Origin: Paenibacillus arenilitoris
GTDB taxonomy: Bacteria; Bacillota; Bacilli; Paenibacillales; Paenibacillaceae
Length of the DNA: 64,000 bases
Reading direction: 5' to 3'
Assembly (NCBI RefSeq): GCF_014705655.1
Contig: NZ_JACXIY010000010.1
Location: 1 to 64,000, forward strand
Both the position numbers and the translations under genes were made by a program. The notes beneath the pieces were generated by a model. That model saw only the letters and a program-made list of their open reading frames with translations, was not told the DNA's origin and made no database searches. Below are positions 43,405 to 52,408 of the stretch, piece after piece (the stretch's first letter is position 1; every line of letters starts with the position of its first letter).

Positions 43405-44670
43405 GTGAAAGGAGCTTTATCCTGGCCGTTTCTTCGGCTGTATTTGCTTACGCTTCTGTACTTTAGCGCCAATTCGATTCTGAATGTCATCATTCCGCTC
43501 AAAGGCGAGGAGCTGGGGGCGTCCAATACGACGATCGGCGTCATTATGGGCGCCTACTTGCTGACGACGATGGTGTTCCGGCCTTGGGCCGGCAGTCTGA
43601 TTCAGCGATATGGTCCGATTACTGTGCTGCGCGTCCTCCTGACCGTCAACGCGCTCGCGCTGCTTCTCTATACGTTCACCGGGCTTGAAGGCTATTTCCT
43701 GGCCCGCGTGCTGCAAGGCGTATGCACCGCCTTCTTCTCCATGGCGCTGCAGCTTGGGATTATCGACGCGCTCCCGGACAAGGACCGGTCGCAAGGCATA
43801 TCCATGTATTCGTTATGCTCGTACCTGCCGGGCATATTCGGGCCGTTGCTGGCGATCGGAATGTGGCAGACGGGAGACATGAGCGCGTTTGCCGTATCCA
43901 TGATCGCGATTGCGGTGTTGACCGGCGCCGTGGGATTTACCGCCCGAATCGGGGAGCAGCCGGCGGAAGCGGAGAAGGGCAGTTCTCGGAGCGATGCGGC
44001 GGCGGAACCGCCAAACGGAACCGGCGCGCGAAGCCAGGCGGCGTCGATGTTCAGATCCATGGGGCAGCTTGCGAGCAACCCTCACTTATCGAGGTGCGGC
44101 TTGCTCATGCTGAGCACCTCCGTGATCTTCGGCTCGGTCACCGCCTTCGTCCCCCTGTACGCTCCCGAGATCGGGGAAGCCAGCGCGGCCGTCTATCTGA
44201 TGATCCAGGCGGCGGTCGTCGTGTCGGCGAGACTTCTGCTCCGTTCCCGGATTCCGTCGGACGGCAAGTGGCGCGGCTCCTTCGTCGGCGGGACGATTCT
44301 GCTGGCCGTCTTCGCTTCGCTTGCCGTCGGATTGTCCGCGAACGCAGGCGCCCTCTTGTTCTACGCGGGAGCGGTCATGCTCGGCATCGCCCAGGCGCTG
44401 CTTTATCCGACGCTGACGACGTACTTGAGCTTCGTGCTGCCCAAGGCGGAACGCGGCGTGTTAATCGGCTTGTTCATCGCGATGGCCGATCTCGGCGTAT
44501 CGCTTGGAGGCATCGTGATGGGGCCCGTCGCCGACCTGACTTCGTATTCCGCGATGTATTTCTTCTGCGCCTTGCTCGGCGCTGCCGCGGCCGTCATCGC
44601 TCTGCGGGGACATGGACGGCAAGCGGCGGCGGGTTCCGATAAGCAGGTCATGCGAGAGGATTCCGTCTAA
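43405..44670 (+). CDS. cntE: MFS exporter of the opine metallophore (CntE-like)
   Basis: This 421-residue major facilitator protein has 12 helices, with FSANSILNVIIPLKGEELGAS at the start, the RPWAGSLIQRYG loop 2-3 motif and a PKAERGVLIGLFIAMADLGVSLG segment in the second half. In staphylopine loci CntE exports the apo-metallophore; the position behind the importer genes fits that role. The start is GTG after AGGAAGGAGA. A cytoplasmic loop of about 35 residues rich in Ala/Glu/Ser splits the two halves. Confidence 0.82.
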   Translation: MKGALSWPFLRLYLLTLLYFSANSILNVIIPLKGEELGASNTTIGVIMGAYLLTTMVFRPWAGSLIQRYGPITVLRVLLTVNALALLLYTFTGLEGYFLARVLQGVCTAFFSMALQLGIIDALPDKDRSQGISMYSLCSYLPGIFGPLLAIGMWQTGDMSAFAVSMIAIAVLTGAVGFTARIGEQPAEAEKGSSRSDAAAEPPNGTGARSQAASMFRSMGQLASNPHLSRCGLLMLSTSVIFGSVTAFVPLYAPEIGEASAAVYLMIQAAVVVSARLLLRSRIPSDGKWRGSFVGGTILLAVFASLAVGLSANAGALLFYAGAVMLGIAQALLYPTLTTYLSFVLPKAERGVLIGLFIAMADLGVSLGGIVMGPVADLTSYSAMYFFCALLGAAAAVIALRGHGRQAAAGSDKQVMREDSV

Positions 44671-44752
44671 ATGGGCGCTTATATACGCAAGCAGAAGCAG
44701 CGCCATGCGAGAAGTCGGCTCGAAATCGCAAATTCATAGCTTTGCAACTTAG

Positions 44753-44797
44753 CAGCGGCAGTCATGGACTTGATAGCAAAGTCGATGGCTGCCGCTG
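44753..44797 (+). terminator. Terminator closing the zincophore transport operon
   Basis: CAGCGGCAG (44753-44761) and CTGCCGCTG (44789-44797) pair perfectly, with further inner pairs (CAT/ATG, ACTT/AAGT), and a T-rich tail follows. No gene is seen between it and 44972. Confidence 0.75.
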
Positions 44798-44972
44798 TTA
44801 TTCTTCGTGATCCGATTTGCTTGTCGAGGACAATAGATCAGTTTTTATCGATCATAGATCATTTATGAATGGCGGCCGATGATGAGAAAATGTACATTGT
44901 AGAACGGCCAGAGCTTTGTATGATTATTCAGTAGACAGACAGGATTCCGCGCCAAATAAGGAGGACAACAGG

Positions 44973-46787
44973 ATGACCGTATCTGACGGCAACTATTCAG
45001 GCTATCTTTTTGCGCATTTCATCGGCGAAGAGCCGGACGGCGAACAGGTCTATTTCTCGTACAGCGAGGACGGCCTGCATTGGAAGGATTTGAACGCGGG
45101 CTTGCCGGTGCTGCGATCCGGGCTGGGGGAGAATGGCGTAAGAGATCCGTTTATCGTACGTTCGCCCAAGGAGAACAAATTTTATCTGATCGCTACCGAT
45201 CTTCGCATCGCGAGCGGCAAGGGCTGGTCTGCCGCGGTAGCTGCCGGAAGCCGCGACATTGCTGTATGGGAATCCGACGATCTGGTGCGTTGGTCCGAAC
45301 CATGGGCGGTCGCGGTCGGCGTTCCGGGAGCGGGCTGCGTCTGGGCGCCGGAAGCCGTTTACGACGAAGCCGCGGATCAGTTCTTGGTGTTCTGGGCTTC
45401 CGCGACGCAGGAGCCGCAAGAGAAGGAGCGCAAGCATAAAATCTACTGCGCCCGTACCAACGACTTTCGAACCTTTACGGCAGCCGAGAAGTATATCGAA
45501 CGGGAAAATCATATCATCGATACGACCATCATTGCGCACAACGGCAGCTACTACCGTTTCTCCAAGGATGAAACAACGAAAAATATCCGGGCGGAAAGAA
45601 GCGCGTCGTTGGACAGTGACTCTTTTGCCCTTCTGGGCGCGCCGGCTTTGGAGGCATTGGCGGGCGTGGAAGGTCCGCAAATATTCAAGTTCAACGACCG
45701 CGAGGAATGGTGCCTTATCGTGGATCGTTATGCGGAAGGGAAGGGATACCTTCCTCTCGTAACCTCCGACCTTGCCGGCGCCGAATTCCGCGTGCTGCCG
45801 GAAGGGGCTTACGATATGGGGAAAACCAGAAAACGCCACGGCGGAGTGCTGCCCATTACCGCAGCGGAATGCAGCCGCTTGCTGGCAGCGTTCGGCGACG
45901 GCCATCAGGTGCTGCCCGGGCAATTCGCCGATCCGGATCTTGCGAAGTTTGGAGACCGCTATTACCTGTATCCCACAACCGATGGCTTCACAAGCTGGTC
46001 GGGCACGCGGTTCCATGTATTCTCTTCGGAGGACATGCGAATTTGGCAAGACGAAGGCGTCATTCTGGATCTTGCGACGGAAGACGTTCCATGGGCGGTC
46101 GGCAGCGCATGGGCTCCCGCCATCGCCTATCGAAATGAACGATATTACTATTATTTCTGCGGCAAAACGAATAACGGAAGAAGCGCCATCGGCGTTGCGG
46201 TTGCCGAGACCCCGACAGGTCCGTTCCGCGCCGAGCCTCAACCGCTTCTTACGATGGAATTGACGGAGCGCCTTGGCGTCGACATGGGCCAGACCATCGA
46301 TCCATCGGTCTTCCTGGAGGATGACGGTACGCCCTATTTGCTGTTCGGCAACGGACATGCCGCCATCGTCCAGCTGGGAGAGGATATGGTGAGCATCGTT
46401 GAAGATACGATGAAGAACATGGTCGGACTGCCCGACTTTCGGGAGGCGATCGCCGTTCTCAAGCGCGGCGGACTGTATCACTTTACCTGGTCCTGCGACG
46501 ACACGGGCAGCGAGGATTATCACGTGAAATACGGAACGGCGGAACGGCTTTACGGCCCGGTAACCTATCGGCATATCGTTCTTGCCAAAAATAAAGAAAA
46601 GGACATGCTGGGGACCGCCCATCATTCGATATTCCGGGAGCCGGGCACGGATAAGTATGTTATGGCTTATCACCGCTTCGTCACGCCTTTAACCCGTTTC
46701 ACGGAAGGAAAAGGCTATCATCGCGAGGTGTGCATCACTCCGCTCGCCTTCGGCGAAGACGGATTGATGAAGCGGGTGCGGTTATAG
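44973..46787 (+). CDS. Tandem-domain GH43-type glycosidase
   Basis: This 604-residue cytoplasmic protein contains two five-bladed propellers. The first (residues 1-295) has GVRDPFIV and VWAPEAVYDE. The second (about 305-604) has FADPDLAKF, SAWAPAIAYRN and IDPSVFLEDDGTPYLLFG, a more usual GH43 arrangement. The first repeat is closely related to the whole protein encoded next at 46839. Such fusions act on arabinofuranosyl or xylosyl chains. ATG 44973 follows AAGGAGG; the open frame extends upstream to 44916 without a ribosome binding site. Confidence 0.82.
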   Translation: MTVSDGNYSGYLFAHFIGEEPDGEQVYFSYSEDGLHWKDLNAGLPVLRSGLGENGVRDPFIVRSPKENKFYLIATDLRIASGKGWSAAVAAGSRDIAVWESDDLVRWSEPWAVAVGVPGAGCVWAPEAVYDEAADQFLVFWASATQEPQEKERKHKIYCARTNDFRTFTAAEKYIERENHIIDTTIIAHNGSYYRFSKDETTKNIRAERSASLDSDSFALLGAPALEALAGVEGPQIFKFNDREEWCLIVDRYAEGKGYLPLVTSDLAGAEFRVLPEGAYDMGKTRKRHGGVLPITAAECSRLLAAFGDGHQVLPGQFADPDLAKFGDRYYLYPTTDGFTSWSGTRFHVFSSEDMRIWQDEGVILDLATEDVPWAVGSAWAPAIAYRNERYYYYFCGKTNNGRSAIGVAVAETPTGPFRAEPQPLLTMELTERLGVDMGQTIDPSVFLEDDGTPYLLFGNGHAAIVQLGEDMVSIVEDTMKNMVGLPDFREAIAVLKRGGLYHFTWSCDDTGSEDYHVKYGTAERLYGPVTYRHIVLAKNKEKDMLGTAHHSIFREPGTDKYVMAYHRFVTPLTRFTEGKGYHREVCITPLAFGEDGLMKRVRL

Positions 46788-46838
46788 ATGAATTCGTTTT
46801 TCGGATATTAGAATGAAGCTATAAGGAGGCTAACCTGA

Positions 46839-47771
46839 ATGGAAGCCTATTTATTTGTCCATTTTAAAGAAAAAAAGACGCCGGACGGCGAGCAGGTATA
46901 CTTCGCGCTTAGCCTCGACGGGTTTCATTGGGAACGGGCGAACGGCGGCAATCCCGTTCTGGAAAGCCGCCTCGGGGAGCAAGGCGTACGAGATCATACG
47001 ATCGTAAGGGCGAAAAACGGCAAGTTCTACATTATCGCGACCGATCTCAGCCTGGCGAACAGCTTCCGCGCCAAATACAAGGGCAATTGGGGCAATGTCT
47101 CAACCGGCGGCAGCAAAAGCCTGTCGCTCTGGGAGTCGGACGATCTGGTGAATTGGTTGGAGCAGCGATTGATCCGGCTTGGGGACGAGCAATTCGGCTG
47201 CTTGTGGGCGCCGGATGTTATCTACGATCCCGAGCGGGATGACTATGTGCTTCATTGGTCCTCCTCCCACGTCTCGAACGGCCACGGTCCCAAGGCGATT
47301 TATTATTCGCGTACCCGGGATTTCGAGAGTTTCTCGCCGCCGCGGCTGCTGTGCCGGAAAGCGGACAGCGGCATTATCGACTCCGCCATTTATGAAGAGA
47401 ACGGGTACTTCTACCGCTTCCTCAAGAGCGAGGCCAATCCCGCCGCCATTATTTTGGAGAAAGGGAGCTCGCTTACAGGAGACGATTACGTCCGGATCGA
47501 AGCCTTCGACAAGGAAATGGCCAAGCTGCAGCAGGGTGTCTACGAGGCACCGACCGCTTTCAAGCTGAGCAACGGCAAATGGTGTCTGATGCTCGATTTC
47601 TACGGCGTCGAAGGCGAGGGGCAGGGGTACGTGCCATTCGTCGCGGAAACGCTCGATAGCGGACAATTTATTCGAAGCGACGAAAGCTTCAGCTTCCCTT
47701 ACGGATTCAAGCATGGGACCGTACTCTCGATTACGAAGGACGAATACGAAAGAATCAAAACTTACTTTTAG
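46839..47771 (+). CDS. Single-domain GH43-like glycosidase
   Basis: This 310-residue protein resembles the first propeller of its neighbour (YLFVHF, DGEQVYFALSLDGFHWE, GEQGVRDHTIV, GCLWAPDVIYDPERD). The RDP of most GH43 enzymes is RDH here and the WAPE is WAPD, while GVYEAPTAF supplies a possible acid glutamate. It has no signal peptide. It follows the tandem-domain gene by 51 bases after AAGGAGG and should be co-transcribed. Activity is uncertain. Confidence 0.75.
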   Translation: MEAYLFVHFKEKKTPDGEQVYFALSLDGFHWERANGGNPVLESRLGEQGVRDHTIVRAKNGKFYIIATDLSLANSFRAKYKGNWGNVSTGGSKSLSLWESDDLVNWLEQRLIRLGDEQFGCLWAPDVIYDPERDDYVLHWSSSHVSNGHGPKAIYYSRTRDFESFSPPRLLCRKADSGIIDSAIYEENGYFYRFLKSEANPAAIILEKGSSLTGDDYVRIEAFDKEMAKLQQGVYEAPTAFKLSNGKWCLMLDFYGVEGEGQGYVPFVAETLDSGQFIRSDESFSFPYGFKHGTVLSITKDEYERIKTYF

Positions 47772-47777
47772 ACCAGA

Positions 47778-47821
47778 GGTATAGATCCTTGCGGAAACGG
47801 AGGAGGCTATACCTTTTTTTT
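47778..47821 (+). terminator. Terminator, copy A of a repeated hairpin
   Basis: GGTATAG (47778-47784) and CTATACC (47807-47813) close a hairpin with an inner CCT/AGG pair, followed by eight T residues. The whole 36-base hairpin is repeated at 52233 with only two changed bases. Confidence 0.85.
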
Positions 47822-48156
47822 GGGGTGATCAGCCCTCTTTTCTAAACTCTCATTTCCTGGGCGATACGCCCGCGCTCGTCCAGTTCGCAGATGTATACAG
47901 AATTAAATGTGATAATGTAAATATTAAAATTACAAATGCACAAATTAATTCGAGAGAGAAGTTCGGATTTTTTTGATGAATGTTCAGTTTATAAAAGTAC
48001 TCGATGTTTCCAAATCACCTAAAAATAGCTGCTAGGGGCATGTTTTACACGTTCAATATTGGAGATTATCGCTTATCGGGCGATAAAATGGTGAATAACT
48101 TTTCGTTTTAGCGCGTTTGAGGTTTACAAATGACAACAATAAATTTACAAAATGTA

Positions 48157-48185
48157 TTGACTGATTGTTACGTATTTGGTAAATT
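48157..48185 (+). promoter_or_regulatory. Probable promoter of the GH32 gene
   Basis: TTGACT (48157-48162), 17 bases, TAAATT (48180-48185). It lies in an AT-rich gap (47822-48427) that otherwise holds no gene I can support; the leader would be about 240 bases. Confidence 0.5.
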
Positions 48186-48427
48186 GTAAAGGCAACGAAT
48201 TTATGAAAGCCTTTTCTTTTGCGCGAATGAAACATGATTATCTTCAAACCGGCGAGAGAGCGTAAGGAGGTGAAACGAAGCAGGCTTTGTCGTGCCGGTA
48301 TTCAGACGATTCCTTGTCCTACTCCGATAATCCGGCCAAAAGACAGCAGCCGCATATGGCTGGGCTGGATGTCCGGTTACTTTCGCTGTTTGACGATCAT
48401 TCATTTCGTAGAAAAGAGGGACGCCAA

Positions 48428-51400
48428 ATGAAATCAGGAACGAAAACCGTCAAGGGTTTGCTATTGTCAGCCGCAATCTTTACCGCTTCGATTGGAATTT
48501 CCGTTGCCGCTCCGAATACAGGTTTCGCAGCGGATCATGTACAGATGAAAGCAAACACCAACCTGTCCGGTTGGCAGATCACCCGAACGGGAACGCTGGA
48601 GGATACCGAGCAGGGCATGCTGATCACCTCCGAGCCGAGGGAAAACGCGATCGTGATGTCCGACACCAGATCGGACGATTTCATTTACGAAGCGGATGTC
48701 CAAATCAAGGAAATGAAGGCCGACGCGACGCTGGTATTCCGTTCGAATGAAGACGGCTGGTCTTCTTATATGCTGCAAATCGTGCCGAATGCCGGTCTCC
48801 TCCGGCTGAAGGATGCCCGCGGGGGTGAAGGCAGACTGCAGGAGGAGCGGCAGGTCACCTTAAAGGAGGGAGAAATCTATCGTCTCAAGGTGAAGGCCGT
48901 CGGCGACAATCTGAAAGTGTACTGGGGCAGCCGGTATGAACCGATTATCGACGTCAATGACAGCGCGTACCTTACAGGCTATCTCGGTCTTCATGTTTGG
49001 GACGGATCGGCTTTGTTCCAAAACATTCAGGTCAGCGCGCTAAACGGCAATTTGGGGCAAACGATTGTCCGTCAAGGCATATGGCAGCCCGATCTGAAAG
49101 GCGATAAAGGCTTTGAGAGCGGTCAGAGCAAAGCGGTGACAATCTATGAAAAGCAGGCATCGGACTTTGTTTATGAAGGAAATATCGCTCTTGGCGAAGA
49201 CGGCGCAGAGGCTGCCCTCGCATTCCGGACAAACGTTAACGGGACGACGGGCTATGAGGCGCTGCTGAAGAAAGAAGGGGGTCAAGTCCGCTTACGGTTG
49301 CAAAAGTCGGACGGCACGGTTATTCGGGATGCGGTTCAAGCCTATCCGAGCCAGCCGGCGGCCGTTCACCATCTGGAAGTGAATGCGGAAGGCAGCCGGA
49401 TTCGGATTTTCATCGATGGCTATACGCCTGCGGCGATCGACGTCTTGGACGGAAGCTTTGAAAGCGGTTACGTGGGGTATGCGGTGGGGCGGGGCGCTGC
49501 AAGCTTCCAGGATGCTTACATAACGGATGCATCGGACTATTACGCGGAAAAATATCGTCCGCAATATCATTATTCGCCGATCCGGGGATCGGCAAGCGAT
49601 CCGAACGGACTTGTTTATTATGAGGGCGAATACCATTTGTTCCATCAGGATGGCGGAACGTGGGCGCATGCGGTCAGCACGGATCTGGTTCATTGGAAGC
49701 GGCTGCCGATAGCACTGCCATGGAACGATCTTGGCCATGTATGGTCCGGCTCGGCAGTTGCGGATTTGAACAATGCTTCCGGCTTGTTCGGCGAATCCGG
49801 GGGAAAAGGCTTGATCGCCTATTACACGTCCTACAATCCGGACGGTCCGAACGGCAACCAGCGGATCGGCCTTGCCTACAGCACCGATAACGGCCGTACG
49901 TGGGAATATGCGAAGGATCGGCCGATCGTCATCGAAAATCCGGGCAAAAATGGCGATGATCCGGGAGGCTGGGATTTCCGCGACCCGAAGGTGGTCCGGG
50001 ATGAAGAGCACGATCGCTGGGTCATGGTCGTATCCGGCGGCGATCACGTCCGGATCTTTACATCGACGAATTTGATCGATTGGACGTTAACGGATAATTT
50101 TGGCTATGGCGATTACGTTCGCGCAGGGGTATGGGAATGTCCGGATCTGTTCCGGCTGCCCGTAGACGGCACCGGACACCGGAAATGGGTGCTCATGATC
50201 AGCACCGGGGCAAATACGAAGACGGCCGGATCCGATGCCGAATACTTCGTCGGCGAGCTGACCGCTGAAGGAAAGTTCGTGAACGATAATCCGGCCGGCC
50301 AAGTGCTTAAGACGGATTTCGGCAAAGAATTTTATGCCTCCATGTCGTTCTCGGACATGCCCGATGGCCGCAGAGTGGCGCTGGCTTGGATGACGAATTG
50401 GGATTATCCGTTCGCGTTTCCGACTTCGGGCTGGAAAGGCGAGCTGACCATTCCGAGAGAGCTATCGCTCCGATCGACCGATGAAGGGCTGCGCTTATTT
50501 CAAGCTCCCATTGAAGAGCTGGCGGCGCTGCGAAACAACCTTTATTCGGTTTCGAATAAAACGATCGGCCCGAATTCGCCAAACTTGCTGAAAGGTCTGG
50601 TTTCCGGGGCCTATGAAATCGAAGCCGAATTGGAAATTCCGGCAGGCAGCGCCGTAACGGATTTCGGCTTCAACCTTAGAGAAGGCGGAGGCGGCAAAAC
50701 GGTTGTCGGCTACAAACCCGGCGACAGCCGCATGTTCGTCGACCGGGCCGCTTCCGGCGAGACGGATTTCTCTCCTTTATTTTCAACCTACCATGAGGCG
50801 CCGTTGACGCCGGAGCGTTCCCGGGTGAAAATGCATATTTTCGTGGATGAATCATCGGTTGAGGTATTTGGGAACGACGGCCGAGTCGTCTTCTCGGATG
50901 TCGTGCTGCCGGATCCCGCAAGCAGAGCGATGAGCTTCTATGCCGAAGGCGGGAAAGTCAAAGTCGTCTCGATGAACGTCTTCGCATTGGACAATACTTG
51001 GAGGGATAATGCCGGTGCGTCCGCAAAAGTCGTGATGGATACAAGCTTGAGGGAGCTTAGCGCCGGACAAACGGAAACGCTGAACGCTGCCGTCGAGAAC
51101 GGTCCCGGCAAAGGCGCGCAGCCGATCGTTTGGAAAAGCAGCGATTCCAGTATCGTTAAGCTTGAATCAACGAACAAGGCGAGTGCTGCCATTAGAGGGG
51201 TAGGAACCGGAGAAGCCGTAATCACAGCCTCCGCACCGAACGGCAAAGCATCCGCAAGCGTAAAGATCAGCGTGACCGGCGGCGAGTTTAAGACGAACTT
51301 ATCCGGTTGGAATGCGAATCCGTCGGGGTCCGGCTGGGTATTGACCGATGACGGCATTCGCGGCAGCTATTTCACCGACGCCAATTATATGGCCCAAGAG

Positions 51401-52204
51401 ACTGCCGGCAACTTTACCTACGAAGCCGACATGATGCTCGCCGAGACGGGCGGGGCCGGCTCGATCCTGTTCCGGGCGAGCGAAGACGGGCAGAGCGGTT
51501 ATTATTTTAACCTGGATACGGGCATGAAAGCATTCCGTTTATTTTATAAAGTGGACGGACGCTTTGCGGAACGCCAGGTATTGGCGAGAATACCTCATTT
51601 CGTGCAGGCGGGCCTCGCTTACAAGGTAAAGATTATTGCGAGCGGACCGCATATCGAAATCTACGTAGACGGGGAGAAAATCATCGACTTGAACGACGGC
51701 ACATTTGCGGAAGGACATTTCGGGATTAACGTATTCGGAGGGCGCGCGTCCTATCGGAATGTCTATGTAAAAGGGGCAAGCGAGGCACAGCTGGATACGG
51801 CGGCCATTATAAATGCCGGATCCGATAAACGGCTATCGGCCGCGCTGTCGCAAAACGGCGAGGCCGTAACCGTTGGCGATGAGGATGAAGCTGCATTTCA
51901 AAGCTGGGTACTCGTTCCGACCGGCGACGAGCAAGGCTCCTATTCGATCCGGACAACCGAAGACGAAGCGCTTGATCTTGACACCGGCCGGAATAAGCTC
52001 CAGCTCTATACGTATCTTGGCTACGAGAATCAACGATGGAGCATTGCGGAAAATGAAGACGGAACCGTAACCATCGCAAATCTCAACAACGGCAAAGTAC
52101 TGGAAGTATCCGAGGACGGAACGCAGCTGCTGCTGAATGAGCATCAACCTGATTCGGACAGGCAAAAGTGGAGGCTGCAAGAAGCGACGACCTTGAATCA
52201 ATAA
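48428..52204 (+). CDS. Secreted multidomain GH32 fructan hydrolase
   Basis: This 1258-residue exported protein has a signal peptide (about residues 1-35, ending near FAA), two laminin-G/CBM66-like sandwiches (about 45-205 and 210-365), a GH32 catalytic propeller (about 380-690), the GH32 C-terminal sandwich (to about 860), a BIG2-type domain (about 870-955), another sandwich (957-1117) and a ricin-type trefoil (1120-1258). GH32 catalytic motifs are SDPNG (nucleophile Asp near 391), FRDP (near 517) and WECPD (acid/base Glu near 569). It probably cleaves levan or inulin. ATG 48428 follows AGAGGGA; the upstream open stretch from 48287 lacks a ribosome binding site. Confidence 0.9.
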   Translation: MKSGTKTVKGLLLSAAIFTASIGISVAAPNTGFAADHVQMKANTNLSGWQITRTGTLEDTEQGMLITSEPRENAIVMSDTRSDDFIYEADVQIKEMKADATLVFRSNEDGWSSYMLQIVPNAGLLRLKDARGGEGRLQEERQVTLKEGEIYRLKVKAVGDNLKVYWGSRYEPIIDVNDSAYLTGYLGLHVWDGSALFQNIQVSALNGNLGQTIVRQGIWQPDLKGDKGFESGQSKAVTIYEKQASDFVYEGNIALGEDGAEAALAFRTNVNGTTGYEALLKKEGGQVRLRLQKSDGTVIRDAVQAYPSQPAAVHHLEVNAEGSRIRIFIDGYTPAAIDVLDGSFESGYVGYAVGRGAASFQDAYITDASDYYAEKYRPQYHYSPIRGSASDPNGLVYYEGEYHLFHQDGGTWAHAVSTDLVHWKRLPIALPWNDLGHVWSGSAVADLNNASGLFGESGGKGLIAYYTSYNPDGPNGNQRIGLAYSTDNGRTWEYAKDRPIVIENPGKNGDDPGGWDFRDPKVVRDEEHDRWVMVVSGGDHVRIFTSTNLIDWTLTDNFGYGDYVRAGVWECPDLFRLPVDGTGHRKWVLMISTGANTKTAGSDAEYFVGELTAEGKFVNDNPAGQVLKTDFGKEFYASMSFSDMPDGRRVALAWMTNWDYPFAFPTSGWKGELTIPRELSLRSTDEGLRLFQAPIEELAALRNNLYSVSNKTIGPNSPNLLKGLVSGAYEIEAELEIPAGSAVTDFGFNLREGGGGKTVVGYKPGDSRMFVDRAASGETDFSPLFSTYHEAPLTPERSRVKMHIFVDESSVEVFGNDGRVVFSDVVLPDPASRAMSFYAEGGKVKVVSMNVFALDNTWRDNAGASAKVVMDTSLRELSAGQTETLNAAVENGPGKGAQPIVWKSSDSSIVKLESTNKASAAIRGVGTGEAVITASAPNGKASASVKISVTGGEFKTNLSGWNANPSGSGWVLTDDGIRGSYFTDANYMAQETAGNFTYEADMMLAETGGAGSILFRASEDGQSGYYFNLDTGMKAFRLFYKVDGRFAERQVLARIPHFVQAGLAYKVKIIASGPHIEIYVDGEKIIDLNDGTFAEGHFGINVFGGRASYRNVYVKGASEAQLDTAAIINAGSDKRLSAALSQNGEAVTVGDEDEAAFQSWVLVPTGDEQGSYSIRTTEDEALDLDTGRNKLQLYTYLGYENQRWSIAENEDGTVTIANLNNGKVLEVSEDGTQLLLNEHQPDSDRQKWRLQEATTLNQ

Positions 52205-52232
52205 GTTCCATCGACGATTATAAATTTTTTTT

Positions 52233-52274
52233 GGTATAGATCCTTGCGGAAACGGAGGATTCTATACCTTTTTT
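52233..52274 (+). terminator. Terminator, copy B of the repeated hairpin
   Basis: GGTATAG (52233-52239) and CTATACC (52262-52268), then six T residues. It differs from copy A at 47778 only by TT for GG just before CTATACC. It lies 28 bases after the GH32 stop. Confidence 0.85.
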
Positions 52275-52408
52275 ATTCAATCGCCATCCCTCCGAAAAAG
52301 CAATATCCCTTAACTTTACAGCAAGATCGAATAGAGAACTCTCTATTTGATGCCACTATAATAATAGACAATCGGCTGCTTGGGATGTGCAGGAACGGAG
52401 GGAATGAA

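Noticed and set aside
44997..46673. 558-codon minus-strand open frame opposite the tandem GH43 gene
   Set aside because: No recognisable domain and fully overlapping a clear GH43 protein.
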